From contig NZ_CAJFCN010000010.1 in assembly GCF_904063055.1 (NCBI RefSeq), positions 62,001 to 126,000 of the forward strand: a stretch of DNA of 64,000 nucleotides, in the 5' to 3' direction. This DNA comes from Pseudomonas paracarnis. Its GTDB lineage: Bacteria > Pseudomonadota > Gammaproteobacteria > Pseudomonadales > Pseudomonadaceae. The position numbers and the translations under genes are program-made. Shown here in pieces: positions 43,143 to 51,750 of this stretch. Positions within the stretch are counted from its first letter, which is position 1. Each line of letters starts with the position of its first letter. The notes under the pieces were generated by a model. The model did no database searches. It saw nothing but the letters and a program-made list of their open reading frames with translations, and had not been told where the DNA came from.

Positions 43143-44396
43143 ATGAGCCACGCTAGCATCAGCCAGTCGATTTCCATCGTTCACCCCATCAGCCTGAGCC
43201 ACGGTAAAAACGCCGAAGTCTGGGACACGGCGGGCAAGCGTTACATCGACTTTGTCGGCGGTATCGGCGTACTCAACCTGGGCCATTGCCACCCGGCCGT
43301 GGTGGCGGCCATTTGCGAGCAAGCCACCCGGCTAACCCATTACGCGTTCAACGCCGCACCGCATACGCCCTACATCGAGTTGATGCAACGCCTCTGCGCC
43401 TTTATCCCGGTGAGCTACCCCGTCAGCGGCATGCTCACCAATAGCGGTGCCGAGGCGGCGGAAAACGCCCTGAAGATCGCCCGTGGTGCCACCGGGCGCA
43501 CGGCGGTGATCGCCTTTGACGGCGCCTTCCACGGGCGCACCCTGGCGACCCTCAACCTCAACGGCAAGGTCGCGCCCTACAAGCAGAAGGTCGGTGTACT
43601 GCCCGGCCCTGTGTATCACCTGCCCTACCCCAGTACCGATAACGGCGTGTCCTGCGCCGAAGCGCTGAAGGCCATGGAGCGTCTGTTCAGCGTGGAGATC
43701 GACGTAACCGATGTGGTCTGCTTCATCATCGAGCCGGTACAGGGCGAAGGCGGTTTTCTCGCCCTGGACACTGAGTTCGCCCAGGCGCTGCGGCGCTTCT
43801 GCGACCAGCACAACATCCTGCTGATCATTGATGAAATCCAGTCGGGTTTTGGTCGCACCGGCCAGCGTTTCGCCTTCTCGCGCCTGGGCATCGAGCCGGA
43901 CCTGCTGCTGCTCGGCAAAAGCATCGCCGGCGGCATGCCGCTGGGGGCGGTGGTCGGGCGCAAGGCGCTGATGGACAACCTGCCCAAAGGCGGCCTGGGC
44001 GGTACCTACTCGGGTAATCCCATCGCCTGTGCGGCGGCGCTGGCGACCCTTGAGGTGATGAGCGACACAAACCTGCACGCCTGGGGCGTCGCGCAGGCGG
44101 CCGCGATTGTGGGCCGCTATGAAGCCTGGCGCGCACAGCAACTGTCGCCCTACCTGGGCCGCCTCACCGGTGTCGGCGCGATGCGGGGCATTGAACTGGC
44201 CCATGCCGACGGCACACCCGCCCCCAAGCAACTGGCGCAACTGCTGGAGCTGGCGCGAGAGGCTGGCTTGTTGCTGATGCCCAGCGGCAAGTCGCGGCAC
44301 ATCGTGCGCTTGCTGGCCCCGCTGACCATTGAGCCTGAGGTGTTGGAGGAAGGTCTGGATATTCTCCAGGCGTGCCTCGAAGAACTGGACGAGTAA
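43143..44396 (+). CDS. Class III PLP aminotransferase, 4-aminobutyrate/2-aminoadipate type
   Basis: 417-aa fold-type I aminotransferase. GGIGVLNLGHCHPAVV, NSGAEAAENALKIAR, IEPVQGEGGF and the PLP lysine in LLLLGKSIAGGMPLGAVVG are visible; LIIDEIQSGFGRTG is the class III signature. Similar proteins in Pseudomonas act on 2-aminoadipate or 4-aminobutyrate. The exact substrate cannot be read from sequence. Alone on its strand, between the GGDEF gene and the toxin-antitoxin pair. Confidence 0.87.
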   Translation: MSHASISQSISIVHPISLSHGKNAEVWDTAGKRYIDFVGGIGVLNLGHCHPAVVAAICEQATRLTHYAFNAAPHTPYIELMQRLCAFIPVSYPVSGMLTNSGAEAAENALKIARGATGRTAVIAFDGAFHGRTLATLNLNGKVAPYKQKVGVLPGPVYHLPYPSTDNGVSCAEALKAMERLFSVEIDVTDVVCFIIEPVQGEGGFLALDTEFAQALRRFCDQHNILLIIDEIQSGFGRTGQRFAFSRLGIEPDLLLLGKSIAGGMPLGAVVGRKALMDNLPKGGLGGTYSGNPIACAAALATLEVMSDTNLHAWGVAQAAAIVGRYEAWRAQQLSPYLGRLTGVGAMRGIELAHADGTPAPKQLAQLLELAREAGLLLMPSGKSRHIVRLLAPLTIEPEVLEEGLDILQACLEELDE

Positions 44397-44472
44397 CATG
44401 TATCAACAGGTTTGACGCTGCTCCACTCAGTCGTTGAGCTTGTTCGTGAAGTCCGGGCGAGGTGGATGACCG

Positions 44473-44514
44473 TTGATAAGATTCCCGTTGTGGATATGTA
44501 CGTATTTCTGTACG
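44473..44514 (+). promoter_or_regulatory. yefM-yoeB promoter and operator
   Basis: Two TGTACG hexamers at 44497-44502 and 44509-44514 lie 12 bases apart centre to centre, recalling the TGTACA pairs bound by YefM in E. coli. A -35-like TTGATA at 44473-44478 and TATGTA at 44495-44500 give a 16-base spacer. The operator overlaps the -10. Confidence 0.55.
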
Positions 44515-44540
44515 TTAACCCCACCCAACAAGGAGTCCCC

Positions 44541-44795
44541 ATGGAAACTATCAACTACACCAACGCCCGAGCCCATCTGTCCGAAACGATGGACCGCGTC
44601 AACGATGATCACGTCCCACTTCTACTGACTCGACAAAAAGGCGAGCCCGTGGTGATGATCTCGTTATCAGAGTTCAATGCTCTGGAAGAGACGGCTTACC
44701 TGCTGCGCTCGCCTAAAAATGCCGAACGTCTCATTAACTCAGTCAACAGCTTACGAGCAGGCAAAGCCAAGCCAAGGCGGTTGATTGAAGAATGA
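44541..44795 (+). CDS. yefM: YefM-family antitoxin
   Basis: 84-aa Phd/YefM antitoxin that neutralises YoeB and represses the operon. N-terminus METINYTNARAHLSETMDRV, then VPLLLTRQKGEPVVMISLSEFNAL, split here as the dimerising and DNA-binding region; the C-terminal tail AERLINSVNSLRAGKAKPRR is the toxin-binding segment. AAGGAG precedes the ATG. A longer frame from 44412 was rejected. Confidence 0.94.
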   Translation: METINYTNARAHLSETMDRVNDDHVPLLLTRQKGEPVVMISLSEFNALEETAYLLRSPKNAERLINSVNSLRAGKAKPRRLIEE

Positions 44796-45046
44796 AAATA
44801 CTCTTTACCCCTGAAGGCTGGGACGACTACCTCTGGTTTCAACAGAACGACAAAGCCGGGCTCAAGCGCATCAATCTCTTGATCAAGGCCATACAAAGAG
44901 ACCCGTTCGGCGGCGTGGGGAAGCCTGAACCCCTCAAACATAACCTGAGTGGTTTCTGGTCTCGACGAATCACCGCGGAGCATCGTTTGGTTTATGGCAT
45001 CGAGGATGATGAAGTACAAATATTGATGTGCCGCTACCACTACTGA
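44792..45046 (+). CDS. yoeB: YoeB-family ribosome-dependent RNase toxin
   Basis: 84-aa RelE-superfamily toxin. ILFTPEGWDDYLWFQQNDKA, DPFGGVGKPEPLKHNLSGFW and the C-terminal HRLVYGIEDDEVQILMCRYHY carry the catalytic Glu, Arg, His and terminal Tyr of YoeB. Overlaps the antitoxin by ATGA. Confidence 0.95.
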   Translation: MKILFTPEGWDDYLWFQQNDKAGLKRINLLIKAIQRDPFGGVGKPEPLKHNLSGFWSRRITAEHRLVYGIEDDEVQILMCRYHY

Positions 45047-45144
45047 AATTATTCTGACGCCCCAGCCACCTTGACCTGATCCCCCCACCCGCTGAAAATG
45101 CCCGACGTTTTTTGTCTCTCCGCATACTACGCAGTGAAATTTTA

Positions 45145-45861
45145 ATGTCTGATTCCTACACCGAAAAATCCGCCGAAGAATCCGTAGTCGCCCTGCACGC
45201 CAAAGCCGAATACGAAAACGCCATCAATCTTTCACAGCATGTGCCAGCCGCCAAGATCATCAGCGAGATGGTGCTGGACGCGTTTCACACCTCCAAGGAA
45301 AGCGACCAGATCCGCGAGCTGCGCGTTGCCATCCGCCAGGCCCACGATGCCTTCGATGATGACAAAGCCTATGAGCTGATGGGCCAGCTCAAGCAATTGA
45401 AAGACGCCGAAGCCGCAGACAACGCCGCCCTGGAACACCTGAGCAGTCAGTTCTCGATCAGCCGCATCCTGTCCAGCTTCAAGGACGATCCCGAGTTCCA
45501 GGAACTGGTCTATGGCCTGGCCCTCAAGGTACTTAACCAGTCGCACCAGGCCATCAGCAACCCGAGCGCCGGCAAGGGCAAAGCTGCACGCGCCAAGAAA
45601 GACAGCGAAGTGTTTGTGATCAGCAAAGATGGCATCAGCGTCACCCTGCCGCTGCGCACGCCGCGCTCCAAGCTCAATGTGGACCGCGAAGCACTGGAGT
45701 TCCTGGGCTTCACCTTTGTAGGCGAAGGCAGCGAGGCGGAGCTTGCGAGCGAAACCTTCATCGACAACAGCGGCGCCGAGCAGCCGGTCACGCGCAAGAG
45801 CATCGTGACCGCGCTGCAACAGCAAAGCGCCTTTGACGGCTACGCCATCGCCGCCCAGTAA
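45145..45861 (+). CDS. Hypothetical protein, two-part
   Basis: 238 aa, not recognised. A helical N-terminal half (SEESVVALHAKAEYENAINL to about residue 115) is joined by a Lys/Ala/Gly linker (AGKGKAARAKKDSEVF, about 145-160) to a C-terminal segment with KDGISVTLPLRTPRSKLNVD and EALEFLGFTFVGEGSEAELA. The composition hints at a nucleic-acid-binding linker, but I assign no function. ATG 45145 is preferred to an upstream TTG at 45112; the ribosome site is weak. It ends ten bases from the convergent class V gene. Confidence 0.7.
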   Translation: MSDSYTEKSAEESVVALHAKAEYENAINLSQHVPAAKIISEMVLDAFHTSKESDQIRELRVAIRQAHDAFDDDKAYELMGQLKQLKDAEAADNAALEHLSSQFSISRILSSFKDDPEFQELVYGLALKVLNQSHQAISNPSAGKGKAARAKKDSEVFVISKDGISVTLPLRTPRSKLNVDREALEFLGFTFVGEGSEAELASETFIDNSGAEQPVTRKSIVTALQQQSAFDGYAIAAQ

Positions 45862-45871
45862 GTGCCCAACA

Positions 45872-46993
45872 CTACAAACTTCGCAGGGTCAACAGAGCCT
45901 GCTCGACCTGGGCGAGAGTGATATGCCGGCCCACCGAGGCACGCACAAAGTGTGTGACGCCCAGGTCCTTAAGCAACAACGGAGTGTGAGCGGTGGTGCC
46001 TGCCCACAAGTTGAGCCCCAGCTCGCGGGCTTGGCCGACAAATGCCTTGGCCGGCAGGTTGTGCGGCACAAACGAGACAATTCCAGTCTGCTCGAACTGG
46101 TCGCACATTAGCGTCAACTGCGGCAGGCGCCGCAATTCCTTCGCCAGCAGCGCATAGGGCTCTGTACTCACCTGCCCGCCGCCGACCTGCACATACTCCT
46201 GCAGCGCCGTATGCATGCCCACCTGAGCCGAGAGGCTTTTTTCAGCAATTTCCAGCACCCGCGCACTGGCCACGTCCAGCCGGTTGACCTGGCCATCGGT
46301 GCTGGCGGCGTGCAAGTCGGCAAAATTGAGCTGCAATTGGCCAAGCAAGCGTGGCGACACGTAAGCAACCCCACTGCCACGGGGCCCGCAGAGAAACTTG
46401 CGGCCCGCACCTGTCAACAAATCACAATGGATATCCCGCACATCCAGCGGTAACTGCCCCAACGACTGGCAGGCATCCACCACATACAACGCATTCGCGT
46501 CCTTGAGCAACGCGCCCAGCGCTTCCACCGGATTGATCACCCCACAGCACGAAGGCAGGTGCGACACACTGACCAGGAACACATCATCGTCCAAATGACG
46601 CCGCACCCACTCCAGATCCAGCGGGCTGGTGGCCGTGGTGGGGATCACTTCGACGCGAATGTCACTCGATAACTTGAGGTAGTTGAAGAAGATCAGGTTG
46701 GCCGCGTACTCAGAAGTTGATACCCAGACCCGCTTGCCCCGGGGAAATTGCAGTTTGCCGAGGATGCTGGTCCAGGCTTCGGTGGCACTGCTGAAAAAAC
46801 CAATCTGTGAAGGCTGAGCATTCAACAGACCGGCCATCACTCGGTACAAGTCGACGTTGAGCAACTCTTCATAGGCAAGCTCGGCTTCATAGCTGCCTAT
46901 CTGCGCTTCAATGGAGGTAAAACGCTGTATAGCATTGAGCGTGGCCGACGACATCAGGCCCGCACCGGCGGTGTTCAAATGCACCCTATTCAT
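45872..46993 (-). CDS. Class V PLP-dependent enzyme of a probable biosynthetic operon
   Basis: 373 aa, aminotransferase class V fold of the desulfurase, selenocysteine lyase and isopenicillin-N-epimerase kind. VHLNTAGAGLMS at the N-terminus, YVVDACQSLGQLPLDV and the PLP lysine in LLTGAGRKFLCGPRGSGVAYV are clear. The catalytic Cys loop of cysteine desulfurases is not evident. A role in racemisation, beta-lyase or transamination of an amino-acid-like intermediate is inferred from operon position. It starts just past the MFS stop. Confidence 0.86.
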   Translation of the reverse strand: MNRVHLNTAGAGLMSSATLNAIQRFTSIEAQIGSYEAELAYEELLNVDLYRVMAGLLNAQPSQIGFFSSATEAWTSILGKLQFPRGKRVWVSTSEYAANLIFFNYLKLSSDIRVEVIPTTATSPLDLEWVRRHLDDDVFLVSVSHLPSCCGVINPVEALGALLKDANALYVVDACQSLGQLPLDVRDIHCDLLTGAGRKFLCGPRGSGVAYVSPRLLGQLQLNFADLHAASTDGQVNRLDVASARVLEIAEKSLSAQVGMHTALQEYVQVGGGQVSTEPYALLAKELRRLPQLTLMCDQFEQTGIVSFVPHNLPAKAFVGQARELGLNLWAGTTAHTPLLLKDLGVTHFVRASVGRHITLAQVEQALLTLRSL

Positions 46994-46994
46994 T

Positions 46995-48197
46995 TCATGC
47001 TTCCTTGTTCCACAAAACAGCCGATCCTTTCATCACGCCCACTGCCACTGCGAACAACAGCAATACCGTAGCCGCCAGCAGCCACGGCGAAGGCAGGGAT
47101 GGCTGTGACATCAGCATGAACGCCAGCGGCGGTGTGATCATCACGCCGATATTCACCCCCGCCGAGTAATAGCCGAGGTTGCGGTCAACGGTGTGACGGC
47201 TGGAGATACTGCTGACGTAGTGGGTGATACCGGGGAACACAACCATCTCCCCCAGGCTCCAGAGCACGGTGGCGGCCAGCAACAATGCACCGATATGGCT
47301 GAAGCCCATCAGGAAAAACCCTACGCCGGCCATCAGGAAACCCGCCACCAGTGAGCGACTGCTCGACAGGTGCGACATGCGTTGGTTAATCGGTACTTCG
47401 AATAGAATCACCAGCAGTGCATTGATAAAAAAGATGATGCCGACGTAGTAGGCCGGCAACTCGGTGTAGTTGATGATGTAGGCCGACAGAAACGTTGGCG
47501 GCAGCGCATAGGCGATGTGCACCGGCAACGCTGCCAGCAGAATCACCAGCAAGCGCGAACGCTCGTGCATTGCGCTTTCCGGCAGCCCATTGCCTTTACT
47601 GGCAACGCCAGCCCCTTGTGTCACCGGCACCGTACGCCCAAACCACAGGCAGGCGATAAAGGCGACAAGGGACAACGCTGCGTTGAGGTAGAACACCGCA
47701 TCGGCGTTACTCAGGAAAATCAGGCTGCCCAAGAGCGGCCCGATTGCCATGCCGATGTTGATCGCCAGGCGGTTGCAGGAGAACGCCACTTTGCGCGATT
47801 CGCTACTGCTGTGAGCCACTGTTTCGGAGAACGTGGCGGGGGTGAATGCTTCGTAGCAGCCCCCCCATAGAAACGACAGCACAAACAACACCACGGTGTT
47901 ATCCACCGACGGAATGATCAGCAGCAGCACCGCATTGAGCAGTAACGAACCGAGGATCACCCGATTGGCAGAAAAACGCTTGATCACCCCGCCGATGATC
48001 AAGTCCACAAACAACGCACCCGCGCCATACACGCCCACCAGCAAACCTGCGGTGCCCGCCGATACGGCGTGCTGATGAATCAGGTACGCCGCATAGAAAG
48101 GGAACGCCATGGTGCCCATGCGGAACACCAAGGTGATCAGGAACAGCAACTGCAAGCGGGCATTGAGCCCACGTAAAGCGCGATAGGTGCCCATCAT
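46995..48197 (-). CDS. MFS transporter, likely exporter of the operon product
   Basis: 400 aa with twelve predicted TM segments; N-terminal FLITLVFRMGTMAFPFYAAY and a cytoplasmic loop around residue 200. It belongs to the MFS drug/metabolite efflux group. The ATG overlaps the TGA of the ATP-grasp gene by one base (TGATG), so the two are translationally coupled. In a biosynthetic operon it is best explained as an efflux pump for the product. Confidence 0.9.
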   Translation of the reverse strand: MMGTYRALRGLNARLQLLFLITLVFRMGTMAFPFYAAYLIHQHAVSAGTAGLLVGVYGAGALFVDLIIGGVIKRFSANRVILGSLLLNAVLLLIIPSVDNTVVLFVLSFLWGGCYEAFTPATFSETVAHSSSESRKVAFSCNRLAINIGMAIGPLLGSLIFLSNADAVFYLNAALSLVAFIACLWFGRTVPVTQGAGVASKGNGLPESAMHERSRLLVILLAALPVHIAYALPPTFLSAYIINYTELPAYYVGIIFFINALLVILFEVPINQRMSHLSSSRSLVAGFLMAGVGFFLMGFSHIGALLLAATVLWSLGEMVVFPGITHYVSSISSRHTVDRNLGYYSAGVNIGVMITPPLAFMLMSQPSLPSPWLLAATVLLLFAVAVGVMKGSAVLWNKEA

Positions 48198-49447
48198 CAG
48201 CGGATCACATAGACGTGGTCTTTGTTCTGGCGAATCTGCTCGTAATCCTCGTCGATACTGCGCTGGCTCTCCGATACCAGAAACACCCGCAGAGGGCTGC
48301 TGAGCAGGTCCACGGTCTTTTTCATCAACTTGCCGGCCTTGTATTTGACGCTCAGCTTATGCACCGAGGGCAGCGCCTCGATCAGTTGGATAGCTGAGTC
48401 GTTGAAGCCAGTGACCTCACCTTGCAGCGTAGTATCGGTGTTGATGACACAGGCTTCCTTGAGCTTTTGATAGCGCTTGCCGGCATAGTTTGCCTTGAAC
48501 GCCTCACCATCGCAGTACGCCAGATAGGTGAGCTGCGCCTGGTTGCCGCCCAGGCTGATGTCGTGGAATCGGGGCTCCATGTTGCCGTTCAAGCGAGCAC
48601 CGACTTCTACCAGCGCAGGGCCGGCTTCAGTGAGGATCACTTCCGAATGGGCTGGGCCGTTATTGATACCCAACGCCTTGAGCGCCTGCACGATGTAATC
48701 GACCAGTACGTTGGCCTCGGCACTGTCCGGCGCAATCAGAACGTCACGGTCATAGATGTTCTTGCCGCCACTGATTTCACGCTTCACATAACGCCAGATC
48801 CCACAGACGTAGGCCTGCCCATCACGGCTGACGGTATCGACGATATACTCCGGGCCCTTGAGGTAGGACTGGCAAAGAATTTCGGTGTTGGCCAGGCCGA
48901 AGATATCCAGGTTGGATATGACTTCCTCACAGGCGCGCTTGACGTCCTCGACGTTGTGGCAGATCGAGACGCCGTCTGTCGAAGCCGAGCTCAGCGGTTT
49001 GATCACGCACGGAAACACATGGCCGGCCTCTACCCAAGCCAGCAGTTGCTGGGGGTCCGAGGATTTGATCTGGCGGGCGGTCAACAGGCCCGCGGCCGCG
49101 ACTTTATTGATCATCTCAAACTTGTCGCGGCGCGCACGTGACCCCGCGCTGCCGTTGGAAGTGGACAACTGCAGTTGTTCGCTCAAGTAGTCGGCAAATG
49201 GCACGCCTGGCTCCTGGCCAGCAATGACGGCGACTACGTTGAATTCGCGCAGGCGTTGCACGATCTCTTCAGCGTTGTCGTTGAACGCCAAATTGTGTTC
49301 GAACTCCGACAGATTCGGCCCGAGCATGCTCGGCATCAACTCTGGGGTACTCTGTACATGGATCAGGCTGAAGCCCGCATCCCGAAAATATTGCGGCAGG
49401 AAATTACCGCTCGAGTAGACATCCACCAATGCGACGTACTGCTTCAT
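48197..49447 (-). CDS. ATP-grasp ligase, L-amino-acid-ligase type
   Basis: 416-aa carboxylate-amine ligase. Central ATP-grasp with FPCVIKPLSSASTDGVSICH (ATP Lys) and the metal-binding GPAHSEVILTEAGPALVEVG followed by ARLNGN, which resembles BacD-type amino acid ligases. It would join two amino acids or an amino acid and an acid with ATP cleavage to ADP. N-terminal preATP-grasp QYVALVDVYSSGN. Substrates unknown. AAGGAC upstream of ATG 49447. Confidence 0.88.
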   Translation of the reverse strand: MKQYVALVDVYSSGNFLPQYFRDAGFSLIHVQSTPELMPSMLGPNLSEFEHNLAFNDNAEEIVQRLREFNVVAVIAGQEPGVPFADYLSEQLQLSTSNGSAGSRARRDKFEMINKVAAAGLLTARQIKSSDPQQLLAWVEAGHVFPCVIKPLSSASTDGVSICHNVEDVKRACEEVISNLDIFGLANTEILCQSYLKGPEYIVDTVSRDGQAYVCGIWRYVKREISGGKNIYDRDVLIAPDSAEANVLVDYIVQALKALGINNGPAHSEVILTEAGPALVEVGARLNGNMEPRFHDISLGGNQAQLTYLAYCDGEAFKANYAGKRYQKLKEACVINTDTTLQGEVTGFNDSAIQLIEALPSVHKLSVKYKAGKLMKKTVDLLSSPLRVFLVSESQRSIDEDYEQIRQNKDHVYVIR

Positions 49448-49461
49448 AAGAATGTCCTTTT

Positions 49462-50433
49462 TCAGTAATGAGTGGCGGTTTCAGAGGCCCGTGGCGAAGC
49501 CACGTCATCCAGCGCCAGGAAAATGTTCTGCGGAAACTCAGCCACACGGTGCAACAGGTGCAGGTACCAATTGATGCCATACACCGCCGACACGCGGGCC
49601 TTGACCTGACCCTGGTTTTTCACCTTCTGAATCAATTCAGGGCGCACACCGTGAAGCATCTCCAGCTCGCCTCGGTCGGCGATGCGGCTGGTGAGGATTT
49701 CTTCAACCAGCTGTGGGTCCTGGGTCGCGAAAGCGAACGGGCCACGGCCGCCATTGATTCGGTCCAGCAACCCCAGGTAACGCTCGTTGAGCGCATTGCC
49801 ACGCGGTAAAGCAATCGCGGCAGGCTCAGCATAGACGCCTTTGACCAAGCGTACTTTGCAGCCAGTTTCCAGGACCGCCCCGAGGTCATCCGGGGTTCGA
49901 TTCAATTGCGCCTGCAAGGTGATACCCACGTTGGGAAAGCCCCCGCTCAGTTGCAGGAAGATATCGAGGATCGAATCCGTCCATTGAGAACGCTCCATAC
50001 TGATGATCACACCGATATCCTTATCGGCTGCATGGGTGAGGATCTTCGAGCAGTTCTCAATCGCCAGTTCGCGGGAAATGATGGTGCCGACGTTGGACAG
50101 GTCGAACCCCAGCTGCGGGGGTTCTTCAAGCTTGGGATGCTGTGCAATCAAGTCGATGAGTTTCAGGTACTCATCGGTAGCCGTGGTGACCTCGGCTAAT
50201 GTCGTCGCTTCCTCGCCAACGAACTCGACACCGGTGCGATAGCCTTTCTCCAGCAGGGCCCCAAGCTTATCAAGCATCTCCAGGCGATCTTCGGAGATGA
50301 TGTAACGAAGAGCGGCGGGCCGCAGGAAATCGCGCAGCGTCTCGCTCTGCAGGAACAAATCGCGATAGGTTTTGTTCGCCGCCAGTTTCTTCAGGGCCAG
50401 GGTTGCCAGCAGACTGTTGTCGGTCGTGTTCAT
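49462..50433 (-). CDS. Proline-dehydrogenase-like flavoenzyme
   Basis: 323 aa, PRODH fold. VGVIISMERSQWTDSILDIF-like core (here DIGVIISMERSQWTDSILD), GITLQAQLNRTPDDL, GCKVRLVKGVYAEPA and FAFATQDPQLVEEIL match PRODH/PutA beta-barrel strands. The C-terminal substrate motif, which in PRODH has adjacent arginines (YLVRRLLEN), reads YLHLLHRVAEFP, keeping one Arg. It is a single-domain protein, unlike fused PutA. ATG 50433; upstream frame to 50568 overlaps the desaturase and was rejected. Possible substrates are proline or a cyclic imino acid. Confidence 0.85.
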   Translation of the reverse strand: MNTTDNSLLATLALKKLAANKTYRDLFLQSETLRDFLRPAALRYIISEDRLEMLDKLGALLEKGYRTGVEFVGEEATTLAEVTTATDEYLKLIDLIAQHPKLEEPPQLGFDLSNVGTIISRELAIENCSKILTHAADKDIGVIISMERSQWTDSILDIFLQLSGGFPNVGITLQAQLNRTPDDLGAVLETGCKVRLVKGVYAEPAAIALPRGNALNERYLGLLDRINGGRGPFAFATQDPQLVEEILTSRIADRGELEMLHGVRPELIQKVKNQGQVKARVSAVYGINWYLHLLHRVAEFPQNIFLALDDVASPRASETATHY

Positions 50434-50437
50434 GGCA

Positions 50438-51502
50438 TTAAACCCCGTAGGACTGGTTGAGCATACGACGTGCGAAACTCGAATCGTCGGTGTGGTTGGC
50501 AATCTTGTGAGCGCGGAACTTGGACGCGTAACTGAGCAACGTTTCCTTGTGGCGGCTCTGCCGATCACGGGTAAAGATCCCGGCCCACAGGTTGTCCCAG
50601 CGCGCGTACTCAGGGTGAGTCATCAGCAGCTTATGAGCCTTGCGCATATTCCAGTGGGGAATGGACGGATGTAGGTGGTGCACGAGGTGGTAATTGTCGT
50701 CGTGGCGACCGAAAAAGAAGTTCTCCAAAACATTGCCTTTACGGTTGCGGGTCAGCAACAACTTGTCGGTCTCAACCGCCGGCATCGGATAATGCTCGGC
50801 CAACTCGATGATCCAGCCTACGGCCACGGCGGTGGTAAACAGCGGCACCAGCCAGAACAACACCCATTCAGCGACCACCCCAAACCAGGCGACCACAGCA
50901 AAAATTACCGCCCAATAAGCCCACATCATCATGCGTTCCTTGCGGATGCGCGGGTCTTGCCCCTGGACACGGTCCTTGACCACATACTTGATGTACTGAA
51001 GGGTTCTGTAGCCGGATAGCGCCATCACGACGTTCTTCAAGAAGAACTCGCGCTCGCTTTGTTGAAGGTCATACAGGCCGCACTTGAGATGGAAATTGTA
51101 GTCAGGGTCTTTTTCTGGATGCCCCAAGTGCACGTGGTGGTTCTTGATGTGCGAAGTGCTGTAGGACTGGTACAAGTGGAAGACCAGATACCCAGAAAGA
51201 AACGTACCGGCAAACCAGTTGATCGCACGGTTTTTTGCCAACACCTTGTGGGTTGACTCATGTAGTACGTTAGTCAAAGCACGTTGGGTGGTGCCGATTA
51301 GAAACAGCGAAACCGGGTAGAACCAATAGCTGATGCCCAACGACAGGTAAATGGCAAACGCAATAATTGCATAGTCCTTACCCAGTGCGATGGCCCAGTG
51401 ATAGTTATCTTTTTTACACAAGTGTTTAAGCATCCCGAATGTTTCCCGGGAAATACCGGCAGCGTATTCGCTAGCAGGTTCTTTGTTTTTATCGACCAGC
51501 AT
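50438..51502 (-). CDS. Membrane fatty-acid-desaturase-type diiron enzyme
   Basis: 354 aa, integral membrane. The three histidine boxes are HESTHKV, HIKNHHVHLG and HLVHHLHP, and hydrophobic stretches flank them (residues about 45-72, 195-232). Such enzymes desaturate, hydroxylate or epoxidise acyl or amino-acid-derived substrates. ATG 51502 has GGAG five bases upstream; the GTG at 51508 has no site. First gene of the operon, and followed by a PRODH-like gene. Confidence 0.88.
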   Translation of the reverse strand: MLVDKNKEPASEYAAGISRETFGMLKHLCKKDNYHWAIALGKDYAIIAFAIYLSLGISYWFYPVSLFLIGTTQRALTNVLHESTHKVLAKNRAINWFAGTFLSGYLVFHLYQSYSTSHIKNHHVHLGHPEKDPDYNFHLKCGLYDLQQSEREFFLKNVVMALSGYRTLQYIKYVVKDRVQGQDPRIRKERMMMWAYWAVIFAVVAWFGVVAEWVLFWLVPLFTTAVAVGWIIELAEHYPMPAVETDKLLLTRNRKGNVLENFFFGRHDDNYHLVHHLHPSIPHWNMRKAHKLLMTHPEYARWDNLWAGIFTRDRQSRHKETLLSYASKFRAHKIANHTDDSSFARRMLNQSYGV

Positions 51503-51515
51503 AATCACTCCATAA

Positions 51516-51637
51516 TTAAGCGGCGCGCTGCAGCACTCGATCCGCGCAGGGCGAAGATGATTTTTTGAGTGCTGCGCCTATTGTTTTTTTGCCTGAGCTA
51601 GACTCATCGGCTGCAAAAAAACTAAAGCACCGCTTAA
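51516..51637 (-). promoter_or_regulatory. Nested inverted repeats in the leader of the biosynthetic operon
   Basis: Outer arms TTAAGCGG (51516-51523) and CCGCTTAA (51630-51637), and inner arms GCAGCACTC (51530-51538) and GAGTGCTGC (51567-51575), all perfect. They lie between the desaturase ATG and the hairpin after the LuxR gene. They may be operators for the LuxR regulator or an mRNA leader structure. No canonical lux box is seen. Confidence 0.5.
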
Positions 51638-51692
51638 CAGTGAACAAGCTGCCCTTTTAGACAGGTAGCGCCAAATCACGCGCGCACGCGCG

Positions 51693-51722
51693 CGCTCGCC
51701 GATGAAAAATCATCGGCGAGCG
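51693..51722 (-). terminator. Strong hairpin downstream of the LuxR gene
   Basis: A perfect 13-bp stem, CGCTCGCCGATGA with TCATCGGCGAGCG, and a 4-base A loop. The downstream T run is on the plus strand side (TATTTTT), so on the minus strand it lacks a U tract. It separates luxR from the biosynthetic operon. Confidence 0.55.
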
Positions 51723-51750
51723 CGGTATTTTTACGAGGGGGGCCTGCGGA

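Noticed and set aside
46995..49447. Part of a fragin-, mangotoxin- or vinylglycine-type cluster
   Set aside because: The gene set does not include the hallmark enzymes of those clusters as I remember them; kept as uncharacterised.
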